Shown here piece after piece: positions 1 through 9,711 of a stretch of DNA of 40,926 nt; position 1 is the stretch's first letter, and the number at the start of each line of letters is the position of its first letter. The position numbers and the translations under genes are program-made. The notes below the pieces were generated by a model. The model searched no databases. It saw nothing but the letters and a program-made list of their open reading frames with translations, and was not told the origin of the DNA. Source of the DNA: Campylobacteraceae bacterium (GTDB lineage Bacteria; Campylobacterota; Campylobacteria; Campylobacterales; Sulfurovaceae). Where the stretch lies: contig JALSOO010000105.1 of assembly GCA_026986355.1 (NCBI GenBank), positions 1 to 40,926 on the forward strand. The letters are read 5' to 3'.

Positions 1-219
1 TGCAAGTATAAATCTCAAACAAGTGGCTACATGTTCAAGAGACACTATAAACGACTGTGGAGAATCAATCATTAGATATTCGGTGAAGCAGTAATATTGT
101 TAACTATTAACAACAATTTATGAACGGATAAACCTTCCCCCTACTTTAAAATCAGAGATTATCTCTATACCCCTTCAAACTGCTACTTTTATAACTATTT
201 TTCTATAAAAGGAGACCCT

Positions 220-412
220 ATGATTACATTTAATTATCTGTTGGAGCAAGTTAAGCTCTATAGAAATCCTATTATTCTTGCTAATGTTTTAGCCTTAATT
301 GTCACATTTATCTCTGTTCCTATTCCTCTGTTTATTCCATTTTTAGTTGATGAAGTCCTACTTGGAAAAGAGGGTAAGTTTATCGCTTTTATAAACCAAT
401 TTGTGCAGATAA
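220..412 (+). pseudogene. 5' fragment of an ABC transporter (transmembrane domain N-terminus), truncated
   Basis: Good RBS (aaaggag) before ATG 220. The product MITFNYLLEQVKLYRNPIILANVLALIVTFISVPIPLFIPFLVDEVLLGKEG resembles the first TM segment of MsbA-type exporters. It stops making sense after about aa 60, with no TM or ATPase continuation. Confidence 0.6.
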
Positions 413-511
413 ATTCTGCTAATTCTAGCATCCAAATATGGATATAAGCAAGTTGAGATTGCTCAATACCTTGGTTTGTCTAAATCTCATGTTTCTAAGG
501 TATTGAAATAA
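413..511 (+). pseudogene. 3' remnant of a Y1/RAYT-like transposase (C-terminal HTH)
   Basis: The frame different from the ABC fragment reads ILLILASKYGYKQVEIAQYLGLSKSHVSKVLK*, an HTH tail typical of Y1_Tnp/REP-associated transposases. No catalytic part is present upstream. Confidence 0.5.
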
Positions 512-553
512 GTGGAGATTTAACCACTGGGGTGTAAAGTTGGGTGTAAAGTT
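511..553. repeat. Small stem-loop (AGTGG-N8-CCACT, 511-528) followed by two tandem copies of GGGTGTAAAGTT (530-541, 542-553)
   Basis: Read directly: gtggagatttaaccactggggtgtaaagttgggtgtaaagttg. Confidence 0.75.
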
Positions 554-601
554 GTTTAATGATTTTTTGCTAAGGTGTTCTAAAATATGCTACAATAATA
601 T

Positions 602-1324
602 ATGAAAAAAACAAAGAATCAGATAGCACTATTGCTACTACTAATATTTACAGGTTGTGGGGAAGTCACTAAGTTAGGAAATAACAGTATAGACGATACA
701 AATACAAATGTAGATGTAGATATTGTTAATAGTTTTATTAATCGTGAAAAGTGTAATCAAATTATTGATAATGAGTTTATCAAGATATGTTATGACTATA
801 AATTAAAAGGGGCAAAAGCAGTATCTTACACTTTAGATGGAGATTTGGTTAATGAGACAAATATAGTTAAACGACCAAACTTCTATGCAGAGAAGAGTTT
901 GGATAAAAAGTATAGAATCTACACAACTGATTATACAAATTCAGGATATGATAGAGGTCATTTAGCTCCAGATGCTTCATTTGACTGGTCACAAGAGAGT
1001 TTAAATGCTGTCTATACTTTGGCAAATATCATACCCCAAGCTCCACAAGTCAATCGTAATATGTGGTCAAAATTAGAGAAGTTTGCTCGTGATAAAGCTG
1101 TAGAGCTTGGAGAGTTAGATGTGATTAATGTCGTTAAATACTCTAAAAATAGTAAAAAAATAGGAGAGCATAAGATGTCTGTCTCTAGGGGATTTTATAA
1201 AATGCTCTATAATAACAATCTAGGATACCAAGAGTGTTTCTACTACTCTAACCGTTTGAATCTATCTGCTCGTGATGATAGTGTTGATAAACATAAAGTC
1301 TCTTGTGCAGAAGTTGCCTATTGA
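602..1324 (+). CDS. Lipoprotein DNA/RNA non-specific endonuclease (NUC family)
   Basis: Lipobox LLIFTGCG; catalytic-type motif YDRGHLAPDASF and downstream N residues (ANIIPQAPQVNRNMW). Confidence 0.85.
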   Translation: MKKTKNQIALLLLLIFTGCGEVTKLGNNSIDDTNTNVDVDIVNSFINREKCNQIIDNEFIKICYDYKLKGAKAVSYTLDGDLVNETNIVKRPNFYAEKSLDKKYRIYTTDYTNSGYDRGHLAPDASFDWSQESLNAVYTLANIIPQAPQVNRNMWSKLEKFARDKAVELGELDVINVVKYSKNSKKIGEHKMSVSRGFYKMLYNNNLGYQECFYYSNRLNLSARDDSVDKHKVSCAEVAY

Positions 1325-1445
1325 TTTCTTAAATATATCTTCTATGTAGATAAAAAATAGTACCTTTTAGAATAAATTACAATATTATAAAACAATATTT
1401 ATCATATTTTAGATAAAATAGTATTATATTATTACAAGAGGTATT

Positions 1446-3029
1446 ATGTCTATCAATACAAATAAACAAGAGGATATCTATTTACAAGAGTTTTTTAAAA
1501 CTATTTTTGTATATAGAAGCTCTATTGCCTTAACTACTCTATTTTTTATAATTATGGGTGGTATCTACTTCTATATGCAAGTGCCGATTTATAGTGCCTA
1601 CTCTATTTTAAAAGTAAAAGAGTCTCCTGATATAAAGAGTAGAAAATCAATTTTTAACCTTTTTACACTTGGAGTTAATAATAATGTTAAAGAGGATATA
1701 ACTCTTCTTAAGACTTATTATATGAACAATAAAGCAATTAACATATCAAAAGTTGATTTTAAAGTACAATACTACAATAATGGGAGAGAAATCTATAAAA
1801 ATATTCCAATTAAGATAGACAATATAGAGATATTAGATAAAAGATTTTTAGAAGAAAAATTAACTCTTTTTCCTGAAAAAGATGGTTATAAGCTTAAGTT
1901 TAACTACTCATTTATATCAAAACAGAAAAATAAAATTTTAAAAAGAGATATTTTAAGAATAGAACAAAATAGATTATTTAAATATAATGAAGTGATTACA
2001 ACAAAATATTTTAAAATTAGAGTAAATAAATTACTTGATTTTAATATGCCAATAGGTATAAAGATTAATGGAGATAGTAGATATATCTATGAAAATTTTA
2101 TTAAACATAATCTTAAAATATCTCAAATTGAAGAAGAAGTTCCACTTATTAAGATAATATATAAAGACAATATCCAAAAAAGAGCTATTGATTATGTGAA
2201 CTCTTTAACAAATAGTTTTATTAAAGAGAGTATTATAAATAAGAATGAAGAGAACAATAAAATTTTAGATTTTATTAGAGAACAACTTGATATTATGAAA
2301 AATAGATTATCAAAATCTGAAAAAAACTTAGAGAAGTATCGTATATCAAATGAAGTTATTCAACCATCGGTTCAGGCATCTACAATTATCAAAGAGTTAA
2401 GTAATATAGATATTGAAATCTCTAAGAATCAATTAAAAGAGAAGCTTGTTTTAAATCTTATTAAGCTTATAAATCGAAACTACTCTCTTGCTACTATTGC
2501 ACCTTCACTTATGGAGCTTGGAGAAAAACCTACCATAAAACTCGTAGAGACATTACAAGATGCCCAATTAAAGAGAAGTTTACTTCTTACAGAGCTTACA
2601 GAAAATCATCCAAATGTCATATCTATAGAGAGAAAGATAAACGTTACTAGACGTAAAATTAGATTAAATATAAGAAATCTACAAAGATATATAGCACAGA
2701 GAAATAGAGATTTAAAAAAGTTAAAAATTAATTACGAAAAAAGATTAAAAACCCTTCCTTCTAAAGAGAGAAAACTTATCAATATTAAACGTAATGATGT
2801 AGTTAGTTCAAAAATGTATAATTTCCTTTTAGAGAAACAGACAGAAAATGAGATGGCAAAAGTTGCGACTCTATCTAATTATAAAATAATAGACTCTGCA
2901 TATAGTAGTGATATACCAATTAGTCCGAAATTTACAATAATTATTGTAGCATTTACACTTTTAGGACTTATTTTAGGAATAATTATCGCATTTATACGCA
3001 AAGGGATTAAAAAAAACTCTAGCTTTTAG
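1446..3029 (+). CDS. Wzz/GNVR-type polysaccharide chain-length determinant protein
   Basis: Two terminal TM segments flank a long coiled-coil. N-terminal Wzz-like region, and C-terminal ISPKFTIIIVAFTLLGLILGIIIAF. Confidence 0.8.
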   Translation: MSINTNKQEDIYLQEFFKTIFVYRSSIALTTLFFIIMGGIYFYMQVPIYSAYSILKVKESPDIKSRKSIFNLFTLGVNNNVKEDITLLKTYYMNNKAINISKVDFKVQYYNNGREIYKNIPIKIDNIEILDKRFLEEKLTLFPEKDGYKLKFNYSFISKQKNKILKRDILRIEQNRLFKYNEVITTKYFKIRVNKLLDFNMPIGIKINGDSRYIYENFIKHNLKISQIEEEVPLIKIIYKDNIQKRAIDYVNSLTNSFIKESIINKNEENNKILDFIREQLDIMKNRLSKSEKNLEKYRISNEVIQPSVQASTIIKELSNIDIEISKNQLKEKLVLNLIKLINRNYSLATIAPSLMELGEKPTIKLVETLQDAQLKRSLLLTELTENHPNVISIERKINVTRRKIRLNIRNLQRYIAQRNRDLKKLKINYEKRLKTLPSKERKLINIKRNDVVSSKMYNFLLEKQTENEMAKVATLSNYKIIDSAYSSDIPISPKFTIIIVAFTLLGLILGIIIAFIRKGIKKNSSF

Positions 3030-3035
3030 CTAGAG
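3009..3035 (-). terminator. Intrinsic terminator of the minus-strand polysaccharide operon
   Basis: Minus strand CTCTAGC-TAAAA-GCTAGAG followed by TTTTTTTT. It lies inside the last codons of the convergent + strand wzz-like gene. Confidence 0.75.
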
Positions 3036-3695
3036 ATAACTCTTTAGCTCTTTTGAAACTTTTGGTAAGTCAGAAAAAATATTTTTATATATTTTACTTT
3101 TTGGAAAAATAACAACCCATGCAGTTATACCTATCAATGTAAAATAGGTCAATATGCTTTGATGCTTAACATACCACTGCTCTAACTCTCCTTTGTATGG
3201 AGCTATTACTTTATCATAAAATTTTAATCTATTTACTTTGTTGTCTAGCATAGACTCCTCATCTCTAAAAACAATTGAACCTATCCCTGATAGACCTGGT
3301 TTTACTTTTAATATGGCTAATTGTGATTTATTTGGAAAGGCAAGAAAACATCTTGATGTTTGTGGTCTTGGCCCTATAATACTCATATCTCCTTTTAAAA
3401 TATTTAGAAGCTGAGGGAGTTCATTTATCTTAGTTTTTCTTAAAAATTTACCAAAAGGTAATACTCTTGGGTCATCTTTGATGGTAACTGTTTGAGTTCC
3501 AATATTTGAACTATTTTTTAACATTGTAGCAAATTTTAGAAGTTCAAATATTTTACCATCTTTCCCAACTCTTCTCTGTTTATAAAAAATCTCTCCTTCT
3601 CCTGTTAATTTTAGAATAATAATTATAGGTATCATTAATGGAGATAAAATCAGTAGTGCTAACCCTGAAAAAATAATATCAAAAAATCTCTGCAT
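3030..3695 (-). CDS. Bacterial sugar transferase (monotopic phosphoglycosyl transferase, PglC/WcaJ-like)
   Basis: Motifs YKQRRVGKDGKIFELLKFATM, LRKTKINELPQLLNILKGDMSIIGPRP, VKPGLSG. Confidence 0.88.
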   Translation of the reverse strand: MQRFFDIIFSGLALLILSPLMIPIIIILKLTGEGEIFYKQRRVGKDGKIFELLKFATMLKNSSNIGTQTVTIKDDPRVLPFGKFLRKTKINELPQLLNILKGDMSIIGPRPQTSRCFLAFPNKSQLAILKVKPGLSGIGSIVFRDEESMLDNKVNRLKFYDKVIAPYKGELEQWYVKHQSILTYFTLIGITAWVVIFPKSKIYKNIFSDLPKVSKELKSYL

Positions 3696-3696
3696 A

Positions 3697-4884
3697 TTAC
3701 ATCCTTTGGTCTAAATATTTACCAGTCTCTTTATGTCCAAAGTCTGGTATCATCTTAAAAAATAGTTTGACAATATCCTCTTTTGACCACTCTCTATTAG
3801 ATTTATACTCTTTTATCGTCTCTATAAACATAGTTAACTTCTCTTCATCATAAATTGGTTTATTTTTTATGACACCTAGATTTTTAAATCTATCCATATC
3901 TAAATTCTCATTATTAGTAAAAAACTCTTCAAAATCCTTCTCTCCTGTGGTATCACTCTCAAAAAAGTAGCATGGCCACTGCTTTGAATCTGGATTTTGT
4001 ATTAAAAACTCTCTTGCCTCTTGTTCACTTTTGCATATATATGGTTCATACCCTAAATAGTTTAAATATTTTATAGCAATATCTGCAAAGGTTATAAGGT
4101 GAAGTTTTTCACTAAGTTTGGGAAAGAATATATCTCTATTTTCACCAAGTAGACAACTCATCAAGCATAACTCTCCACTCTCTTTTGGTGTAACAAAATA
4201 TCGTTTTATATCACTTGGTGCAGAGATAGGTTGTCTTTTTTCTATTCTCTGATTAAATCCATGAAGTAAACTACCATCACTAAATGCCACATTTGCAAAC
4301 CGTGCTGTAGAGATAGGCATCTGTAGACTTCGTTTCATCAAAAACATCTCCATTATTCTTTTACTAGCACCCATCATATTTACAGGATTGGCAGCTTTAT
4401 CAGTAGAGACACAAAAGTATTTTTTTGTACCATTTTCTATAGATTGCCCTATGGTTTTATCTGTATTTTCGATATTTACCTCTATCATTCTCATTAGAGT
4501 AAAGGGGTCTTTTTCACTTCGCACATGTTTTAGTGCTGAAAGATTCAAAACATAATCATATTTTCCATCAGATTTTATAAAAGCATCATACTCAATACTT
4601 CCAATATCAAGTGCAAAAGTTTTAAACTCCCCATCTATATATCCAAAAGAGCTTCGTATATCTCGTACAAGCTCAACCATATTATTTTCACTTATATCTA
4701 CCACATGTAACTTTTTGGGATTTCGTTTAAATATCTCTTTGGTTACAGCTTGACCAATACTACCAGCTCCACCTAGTACTAAAAAAGATGAACTCTCTAC
4801 TATATTATTTAACTCACTCTTATATTTTTCTATATCATCAGCAAAAAGTTCACTATCTCTACCTATTAATTTTAATATATTCAT
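3697..4884 (-). CDS. CapD/PglF-like soluble SDR nucleotide-sugar 4,6-dehydratase
   Basis: GGAGSIGQAV nucleotide-binding motif and STDKAANPVNMMGASKR active-site motif. Confidence 0.85.
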   Translation of the reverse strand: MNILKLIGRDSELFADDIEKYKSELNNIVESSSFLVLGGAGSIGQAVTKEIFKRNPKKLHVVDISENNMVELVRDIRSSFGYIDGEFKTFALDIGSIEYDAFIKSDGKYDYVLNLSALKHVRSEKDPFTLMRMIEVNIENTDKTIGQSIENGTKKYFCVSTDKAANPVNMMGASKRIMEMFLMKRSLQMPISTARFANVAFSDGSLLHGFNQRIEKRQPISAPSDIKRYFVTPKESGELCLMSCLLGENRDIFFPKLSEKLHLITFADIAIKYLNYLGYEPYICKSEQEAREFLIQNPDSKQWPCYFFESDTTGEKDFEEFFTNNENLDMDRFKNLGVIKNKPIYDEEKLTMFIETIKEYKSNREWSKEDIVKLFFKMIPDFGHKETGKYLDQRM

Positions 4885-6020
4885 TTTAATTCTCCTAAAT
4901 TTTTTATTAAACTATCACAAACCAAATCTACCTCATCATGTGTCATGGTAGGATATAGTGGCAAGGTTAACTCTCGTGTAGCAATATCCTCTGCGATTGG
5001 TGCTTCATTTAGTCCTATATCTCTAAATGCTGTAAAATCTTTAAATGCAGGGTAGTGTATAGAGGATTGAATACCGTCATCTTTTAGCTTCCCTATAAGT
5101 GCTACTCTATCTATTTCATTATCGAGTAAAATAGGAAAAATATGATAAACAGACTCAATATTTACAATATTAATAAAAGGAATAGTTAACCCCTCAACTC
5201 CTATAAGTCTATCGTGATAGTGTTCTACCAACTCTTCTCTTTTGGCATTGGCTTTTGCTAATTTATCTAGTTGCACTAGACCAAGTGCTGAACGCATCTC
5301 ATCTATACGGTAGTTGAGTCCTGATTGTGCTACATCATATGTTATTGCTCGTCCTTTATGTCTATCTAACGTAAGAGCAGTCATTCCATGGCTTCTAAAA
5401 TATTTTGCTTCTCTATCATATTTTTCACTTTTAGTTATAAGCATTCCACCCTCACCCACTGAAAGGTTTTTATTGGTAAAAAAACTAAAACAGCCATACT
5501 CTCCAAAAGTTCCAACAGCTTTGCCTTTATATCTAGCTTCTGGAGCATGGGCACAATCTTCTATCAAAGCGATATCTCTCTCTTTACAAAGAGCTACTAT
5601 CTCGTCCATCTGACATGGATAACCTGCAAAATGAACTAAAATTACTGCTTTTGTCTTTGGTGTGATAACTTTCTCTATAGTTCTTGCCGAAATATTCCAA
5701 TCATTATAGCTTTCGCAATCTGCTAATATAGGAGTCGCTCCCACCATTCGCACGACATTAATATCTGCTACAAATGTCAAAGCAGGGATAATAACCTCAT
5801 CTCCTTTTTGAATATCTAGTGATAAGAGTGCTATATGAAGTGAAGCAGTTGCACTAGATAGTGCAGTGGCATAAATAGTACCTCCTAGCATCTCTTCAAA
5901 ACTATTTTCAAACTTTTTTGTATTCTCTCCCATTGTTATCCAACCACTATCGACTACATCTTTAACTGCTTGGGATTCTCTCTTATCGTAATTTAATTTA
6001 AATAGTTGTACTTTCCACAT
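4881..6020 (-). CDS. DegT/DnrJ/EryC1/StrS-family PLP aminotransferase
   Basis: GWITMGENTKKFE, GDEVIIPALTFVADINVV, IEDCAHAPEARYKGKAVGTFGEYGCFSFFTNKNLSVGEGGMLIT (PLP-Lys region). Confidence 0.92.
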   Translation of the reverse strand: MWKVQLFKLNYDKRESQAVKDVVDSGWITMGENTKKFENSFEEMLGGTIYATALSSATASLHIALLSLDIQKGDEVIIPALTFVADINVVRMVGATPILADCESYNDWNISARTIEKVITPKTKAVILVHFAGYPCQMDEIVALCKERDIALIEDCAHAPEARYKGKAVGTFGEYGCFSFFTNKNLSVGEGGMLITKSEKYDREAKYFRSHGMTALTLDRHKGRAITYDVAQSGLNYRIDEMRSALGLVQLDKLAKANAKREELVEHYHDRLIGVEGLTIPFINIVNIESVYHIFPILLDNEIDRVALIGKLKDDGIQSSIHYPAFKDFTAFRDIGLNEAPIAEDIATRELTLPLYPTMTHDEVDLVCDSLIKNLGELK

Positions 6021-7165
6021 TACTCTTCTCCTAATTTTTGGTATATATCATGATAGTTTTTGACGACTAGATTTAGGTCAAACTCTTTTACTTTCTCTTT
6101 GCTATTTCTTTTAAATCTTTTTAGTCTCTCTTCATCTTCAGCCATATAAATCATAATAGATGAGAGGTCTATGGCATTCTCTACCTCTATAAGTTTTCCA
6201 TTATACTCATCAGATACAACATCTTTGCACCCTGGCATATTTGTTGTAATGAGTGCAAGACCCATGGCAGAGGCTTCAAGTAACACTCTAGGAACACCCT
6301 CTCTATAATAAGTAGGTAATACAAAAACATCAGAGATAGCCATAAGCTCTTTGACATCTTCTCTTCGTCCAAGATAGGTTACAAAACCCTTATATTTATC
6401 TATCTCCTCTTTGGATATAGATTTATCTGTATCTAGTTGACCAACAAGTAGAAAGTTATATTTATAACCCTCTTCATAGCAAAGCTTTGCAGACTTTAGA
6501 TAGTTTATAATTCCTTTCTGTTTTATCATACGACTAACAAGAATAAATGTTTTTCTATCAGAATAGATATTTAGTTCTCTTTTAAGTTTTTCTATCTTCT
6601 TTTTATCTACTTTAGTAGAAAATGATGAGAGGTCTATACCACTACTTTTAATAGTTTTTGATTTATTATCTTCTGATAGTTGATATTTATGAAAATATTT
6701 AGCATCATCATCATTTTGAAATACAGTAAAATTGACCTTATCTTTAATTGATTTTTGAATAAGGTTATAAACTCTCTTTAATAGACTATTTTTGAGGGTA
6801 TCTTCTGTAAAAATACGTCCCATTCCTGTTATAGTTCTGCTTATTTTTATATTGTTTAATCCAATTGAAGCAAGTGGTAGGAATAGTGTTGGTTTGGTAT
6901 CAAAAGCATGAACAATTGTTCCACTCTCTTTTGTTTTTAAAATTTTTCTAAGATTCAAAATAGATTTTATATCAGAAAAAGCTCCAAGCTCTCTTTTAAA
7001 ATTGTACTTTTCATAAGGTATACTATTTTGAATAAACTTATCCTCTCTCTCTGTTCCTATAATATTTATGTTGTATCCTAGCTTTTTAAATTTCTTAGAA
7101 ATCTCTATACGGCTACTAACATCTTCTCCTCCAAGAAAGATTAAATTTCTCATAATATTCTCCAT
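6020..7165 (-). CDS. Glycosyltransferase, GT4-like
   Basis: C-terminal SRMIKQKGI..., LPTYYREGVPRVLLEASAMGLALITTNMPGCKDVV. Confidence 0.88.
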   Translation of the reverse strand: MENIMRNLIFLGGEDVSSRIEISKKFKKLGYNINIIGTEREDKFIQNSIPYEKYNFKRELGAFSDIKSILNLRKILKTKESGTIVHAFDTKPTLFLPLASIGLNNIKISRTITGMGRIFTEDTLKNSLLKRVYNLIQKSIKDKVNFTVFQNDDDAKYFHKYQLSEDNKSKTIKSSGIDLSSFSTKVDKKKIEKLKRELNIYSDRKTFILVSRMIKQKGIINYLKSAKLCYEEGYKYNFLLVGQLDTDKSISKEEIDKYKGFVTYLGRREDVKELMAISDVFVLPTYYREGVPRVLLEASAMGLALITTNMPGCKDVVSDEYNGKLIEVENAIDLSSIMIYMAEDEERLKRFKRNSKEKVKEFDLNLVVKNYHDIYQKLGEE

Positions 7166-8586
7166 ATTTTAGATTTAATATCTCTTATCTCATCTTTATA
7201 ATCTTGGTCTGTATCTATCTTATAGTTATATTTAGCTATATAAGTTAGGTCTCTATTTTGTGTATGACGAACTCTTATGAACTCTTCACTCTCTTTTCCC
7301 TCTTTTATTCTATCTCTGTTTCGTATTACGGCAACTTCTACAGGAACAGTGAGGTAAAAAAGTATATCTGGTATAGGCATTTTGTCATAGATACTATTTT
7401 CAAATTTTGCTAATGCTCTTTTGATACCTCTATACTCATTTGGATTTACTCTTTTACTATCCATTACACCATAGTTTTCAGATTTATAACGGTCGACTAA
7501 TACAATCTCTCCCATAGATACCTTTTTATAATATTTTTTTACAAGCGTGTATCTATCATATGCTAGAACAATTTGACGCAGTATATAAAGAAGTGATTTA
7601 GGTTTTTCATCTCTTTTGATACTCGATTTTAGAGTGCTATCTTTATATCTTTTACGCATCAATTTTATTAAAAAGTTAAAAGGATAGGTTAATATAGTTG
7701 AATTAGGTTTTCCAAAATGAAAAAGAGATACAGTTAGGTTCTTACCTAACCAATTTTTCAGTTCATCTGTAACGGTTGTTTTTCCTGTTGCATCTAGTCC
7801 TGCAATAACAATCATTGCTCCTGCTGAGTGTAATTTTTTCTTCTCTTTATAAAAAAGTTTATTAGATACTCTATAGCTAAGCTGTAATATATTATTACGA
7901 TAATCCTCTACAAAACTTAGATATTTATAGTTTTTTAATCTATTTTTTAATTTTTTTCCATCTCTATATCTCTTTAATTTTGTTCCATTGATAATAGTAT
8001 CAATATAGCTATAGAACTCATCTAGGCTAATATTTGGAAAGTACTGTTTTAGAAACTCTTCAACTCTTTTTTTATCAACACTATTTTGAAGATAGGCTAT
8101 CTCTTTAATAGTTCGTTGATGTTCTCTATTAACTAAAATAAACTCATTTATTTTTGAATACTTCAACATTACCCTAAAGATAAAAATAGGCAACTCAATA
8201 TATTTTTGAGGTATAGGCATACCACTTTCATGGATTGTTAAGTTATTTAAAATATACTCTTCAAAGTTAAAATGTATAGATTTTGTCCAACTAGGACCCG
8301 TCTTTATCTGATAATAGATATGAAGATGTAGAATCTCTCCACTCTCATTATCATAACCGTAAAAATGTTTGATACTTGAAAAACTTATTTTATTATTTGA
8401 TGCCTCTTTGAAGCCAAGTGACAATAGTACTATTTCAAACTCTGTTATATCTGCTCGACTTACAAGCAAATCAAGGTCATCATAACCATCTAGTGCTTCA
8501 TTTAGTAGTAGATTACTTTTCCAATGACAATAGTTTATAGAGTGTTCTTTTAGCTCTTTAATTAGTTCTTGTGATAATTTGTACAT
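7150..8586 (-). CDS. Fusion: N-terminal nucleotidyltransferase-like domain plus C-terminal thymidylate-kinase-like P-loop kinase
   Basis: N-terminus NYCHWKSNLLLNEALDGYDDLDLLVSR; C-terminus IVIAGLDATGKTTVTDEL (Walker A), VLVDRYKSENYG (DRY/H-like), RNRDRIKEGKESEEFIRVR (lid). Confidence 0.75.
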   Translation of the reverse strand: MYKLSQELIKELKEHSINYCHWKSNLLLNEALDGYDDLDLLVSRADITEFEIVLLSLGFKEASNNKISFSSIKHFYGYDNESGEILHLHIYYQIKTGPSWTKSIHFNFEEYILNNLTIHESGMPIPQKYIELPIFIFRVMLKYSKINEFILVNREHQRTIKEIAYLQNSVDKKRVEEFLKQYFPNISLDEFYSYIDTIINGTKLKRYRDGKKLKNRLKNYKYLSFVEDYRNNILQLSYRVSNKLFYKEKKKLHSAGAMIVIAGLDATGKTTVTDELKNWLGKNLTVSLFHFGKPNSTILTYPFNFLIKLMRKRYKDSTLKSSIKRDEKPKSLLYILRQIVLAYDRYTLVKKYYKKVSMGEIVLVDRYKSENYGVMDSKRVNPNEYRGIKRALAKFENSIYDKMPIPDILFYLTVPVEVAVIRNRDRIKEGKESEEFIRVRHTQNRDLTYIAKYNYKIDTDQDYKDEIRDIKSKIWRIL

Positions 8587-9709
8587 TATTATTTTCCTTT
8601 TTTGAATAGACTAAAGATAGGGCAAGAGCTATCCAGAATAGTGGACTGCGTATGCCGTTATGGCTTAAACCATAGATTAAAATTGGTGACATATAAAACA
8701 ATATCCTCCTTATATAGAATTGTTTAGAATTTGTGAAAATTAGTATAAATATAAAAAATCCAACTAGCCCATAAGAGAAAAATATATTGGCTATAGTAGA
8801 GTGAAGCTCTCCTTTATGATGAGAGAGTGGAAATCTCTCAAAATCTCCCTCTCCTGCACCCAATATTGTATACTCTTGATATTGAATAATACGGTCATAA
8901 CCTCTTCCTGCAAGTGAATCATCACTCTCTGTACCTACATTTGCTGTTCTATTAAATAGCTCCGTATTTTCACTAAATTTTATAATAGTTTGCATATTTA
9001 TAAATATAAAAGCAACTAAAACAAGAGTAATAAGGGAGCTTATAAAGAGTTTCCAATAGGAGAATCGTTGTATAAGTTCAATATATAAAATGAACATAAC
9101 TATTATCACATAGGATACCAGTGAGGCTTTTGATGAAGAGAAGAGTAATAAAATAAAAGCAAAGCTATATACCATTATATTTTGAACTATATCTATCATA
9201 TCTCTTTTGATATTTTGTGGTTGATTTACTCCTAATATAAAGTATATATTAATAACAGCAATAGCAAAATATCCTAACTGATTTGGATTATTAAAAAATA
9301 GCATATTTCTTGTATTAAAATTTAAACCAGAAGAGAGTAAAAATCCAAATTGCAAAAGTAGTGTAAAAAATATTGACAATCTTATCGTTTTGACATCTAT
9401 AAGATTTTCACTATAGAGCATATAGGTTGTATAAAATAATAGAATATTAAAGAGATAAAAGAGTGTATAAGTTATAAATGAACTGTTGTATGTCAAAATC
9501 AACCAAGAGGTATTGACATAGATGATATATAGCATAAATACCATAACTATTTTATTCTCTCTTATCGTATTAAAAAATTTAGGAAACATAAGCAAGAATA
9601 CAAATCCAAAAATAATAATAAGTATAATATGTGATATTTGGGGTTGACCACTACTAGAAAAATAGAATGGAAATAGCATCATAAATGCAAAGTATAAAAA
9701 ATTAAACAT
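8558..9709 (-). CDS. O-antigen-ligase/polymerase-like multi-TM protein (Wzy-like)
   Basis: Polytopic protein with a periplasmic loop including AGRGYDRIIQYQEYTILGAGEGDFERFPLSHHKGELHSTIANIFFSYGLVGF, typical of Wzy/O-antigen ligase. Confidence 0.8.
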   Translation of the reverse strand: MFNFLYFAFMMLFPFYFSSSGQPQISHIILIIIFGFVFLLMFPKFFNTIRENKIVMVFMLYIIYVNTSWLILTYNSSFITYTLFYLFNILLFYTTYMLYSENLIDVKTIRLSIFFTLLLQFGFLLSSGLNFNTRNMLFFNNPNQLGYFAIAVINIYFILGVNQPQNIKRDMIDIVQNIMVYSFAFILLLFSSSKASLVSYVIIVMFILYIELIQRFSYWKLFISSLITLVLVAFIFINMQTIIKFSENTELFNRTANVGTESDDSLAGRGYDRIIQYQEYTILGAGEGDFERFPLSHHKGELHSTIANIFFSYGLVGFFIFILIFTNSKQFYIRRILFYMSPILIYGLSHNGIRSPLFWIALALSLVYSKKENNNVQIITRTN

Positions 9710-9711
9710 CT

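Noticed and set aside
1-75. Possible C-terminal coding end CKYKSQTSGYMFKRHYKRLWRINH* in frame 1
   Set aside because: Too short and unrecognised; the upstream part is outside the window, so it cannot be called.
97-113. TTGTTAA-CTA-TTAACAA small hairpin near the window start
   Set aside because: Short and AT-only in an AT-rich intergenic region; expected by chance and no T-tract follows.
5314-5613. 99-aa + strand ORF inside the aminotransferase gene
   Set aside because: Lies fully antisense to a well-supported DegT-family CDS and shows no recognisable domain.
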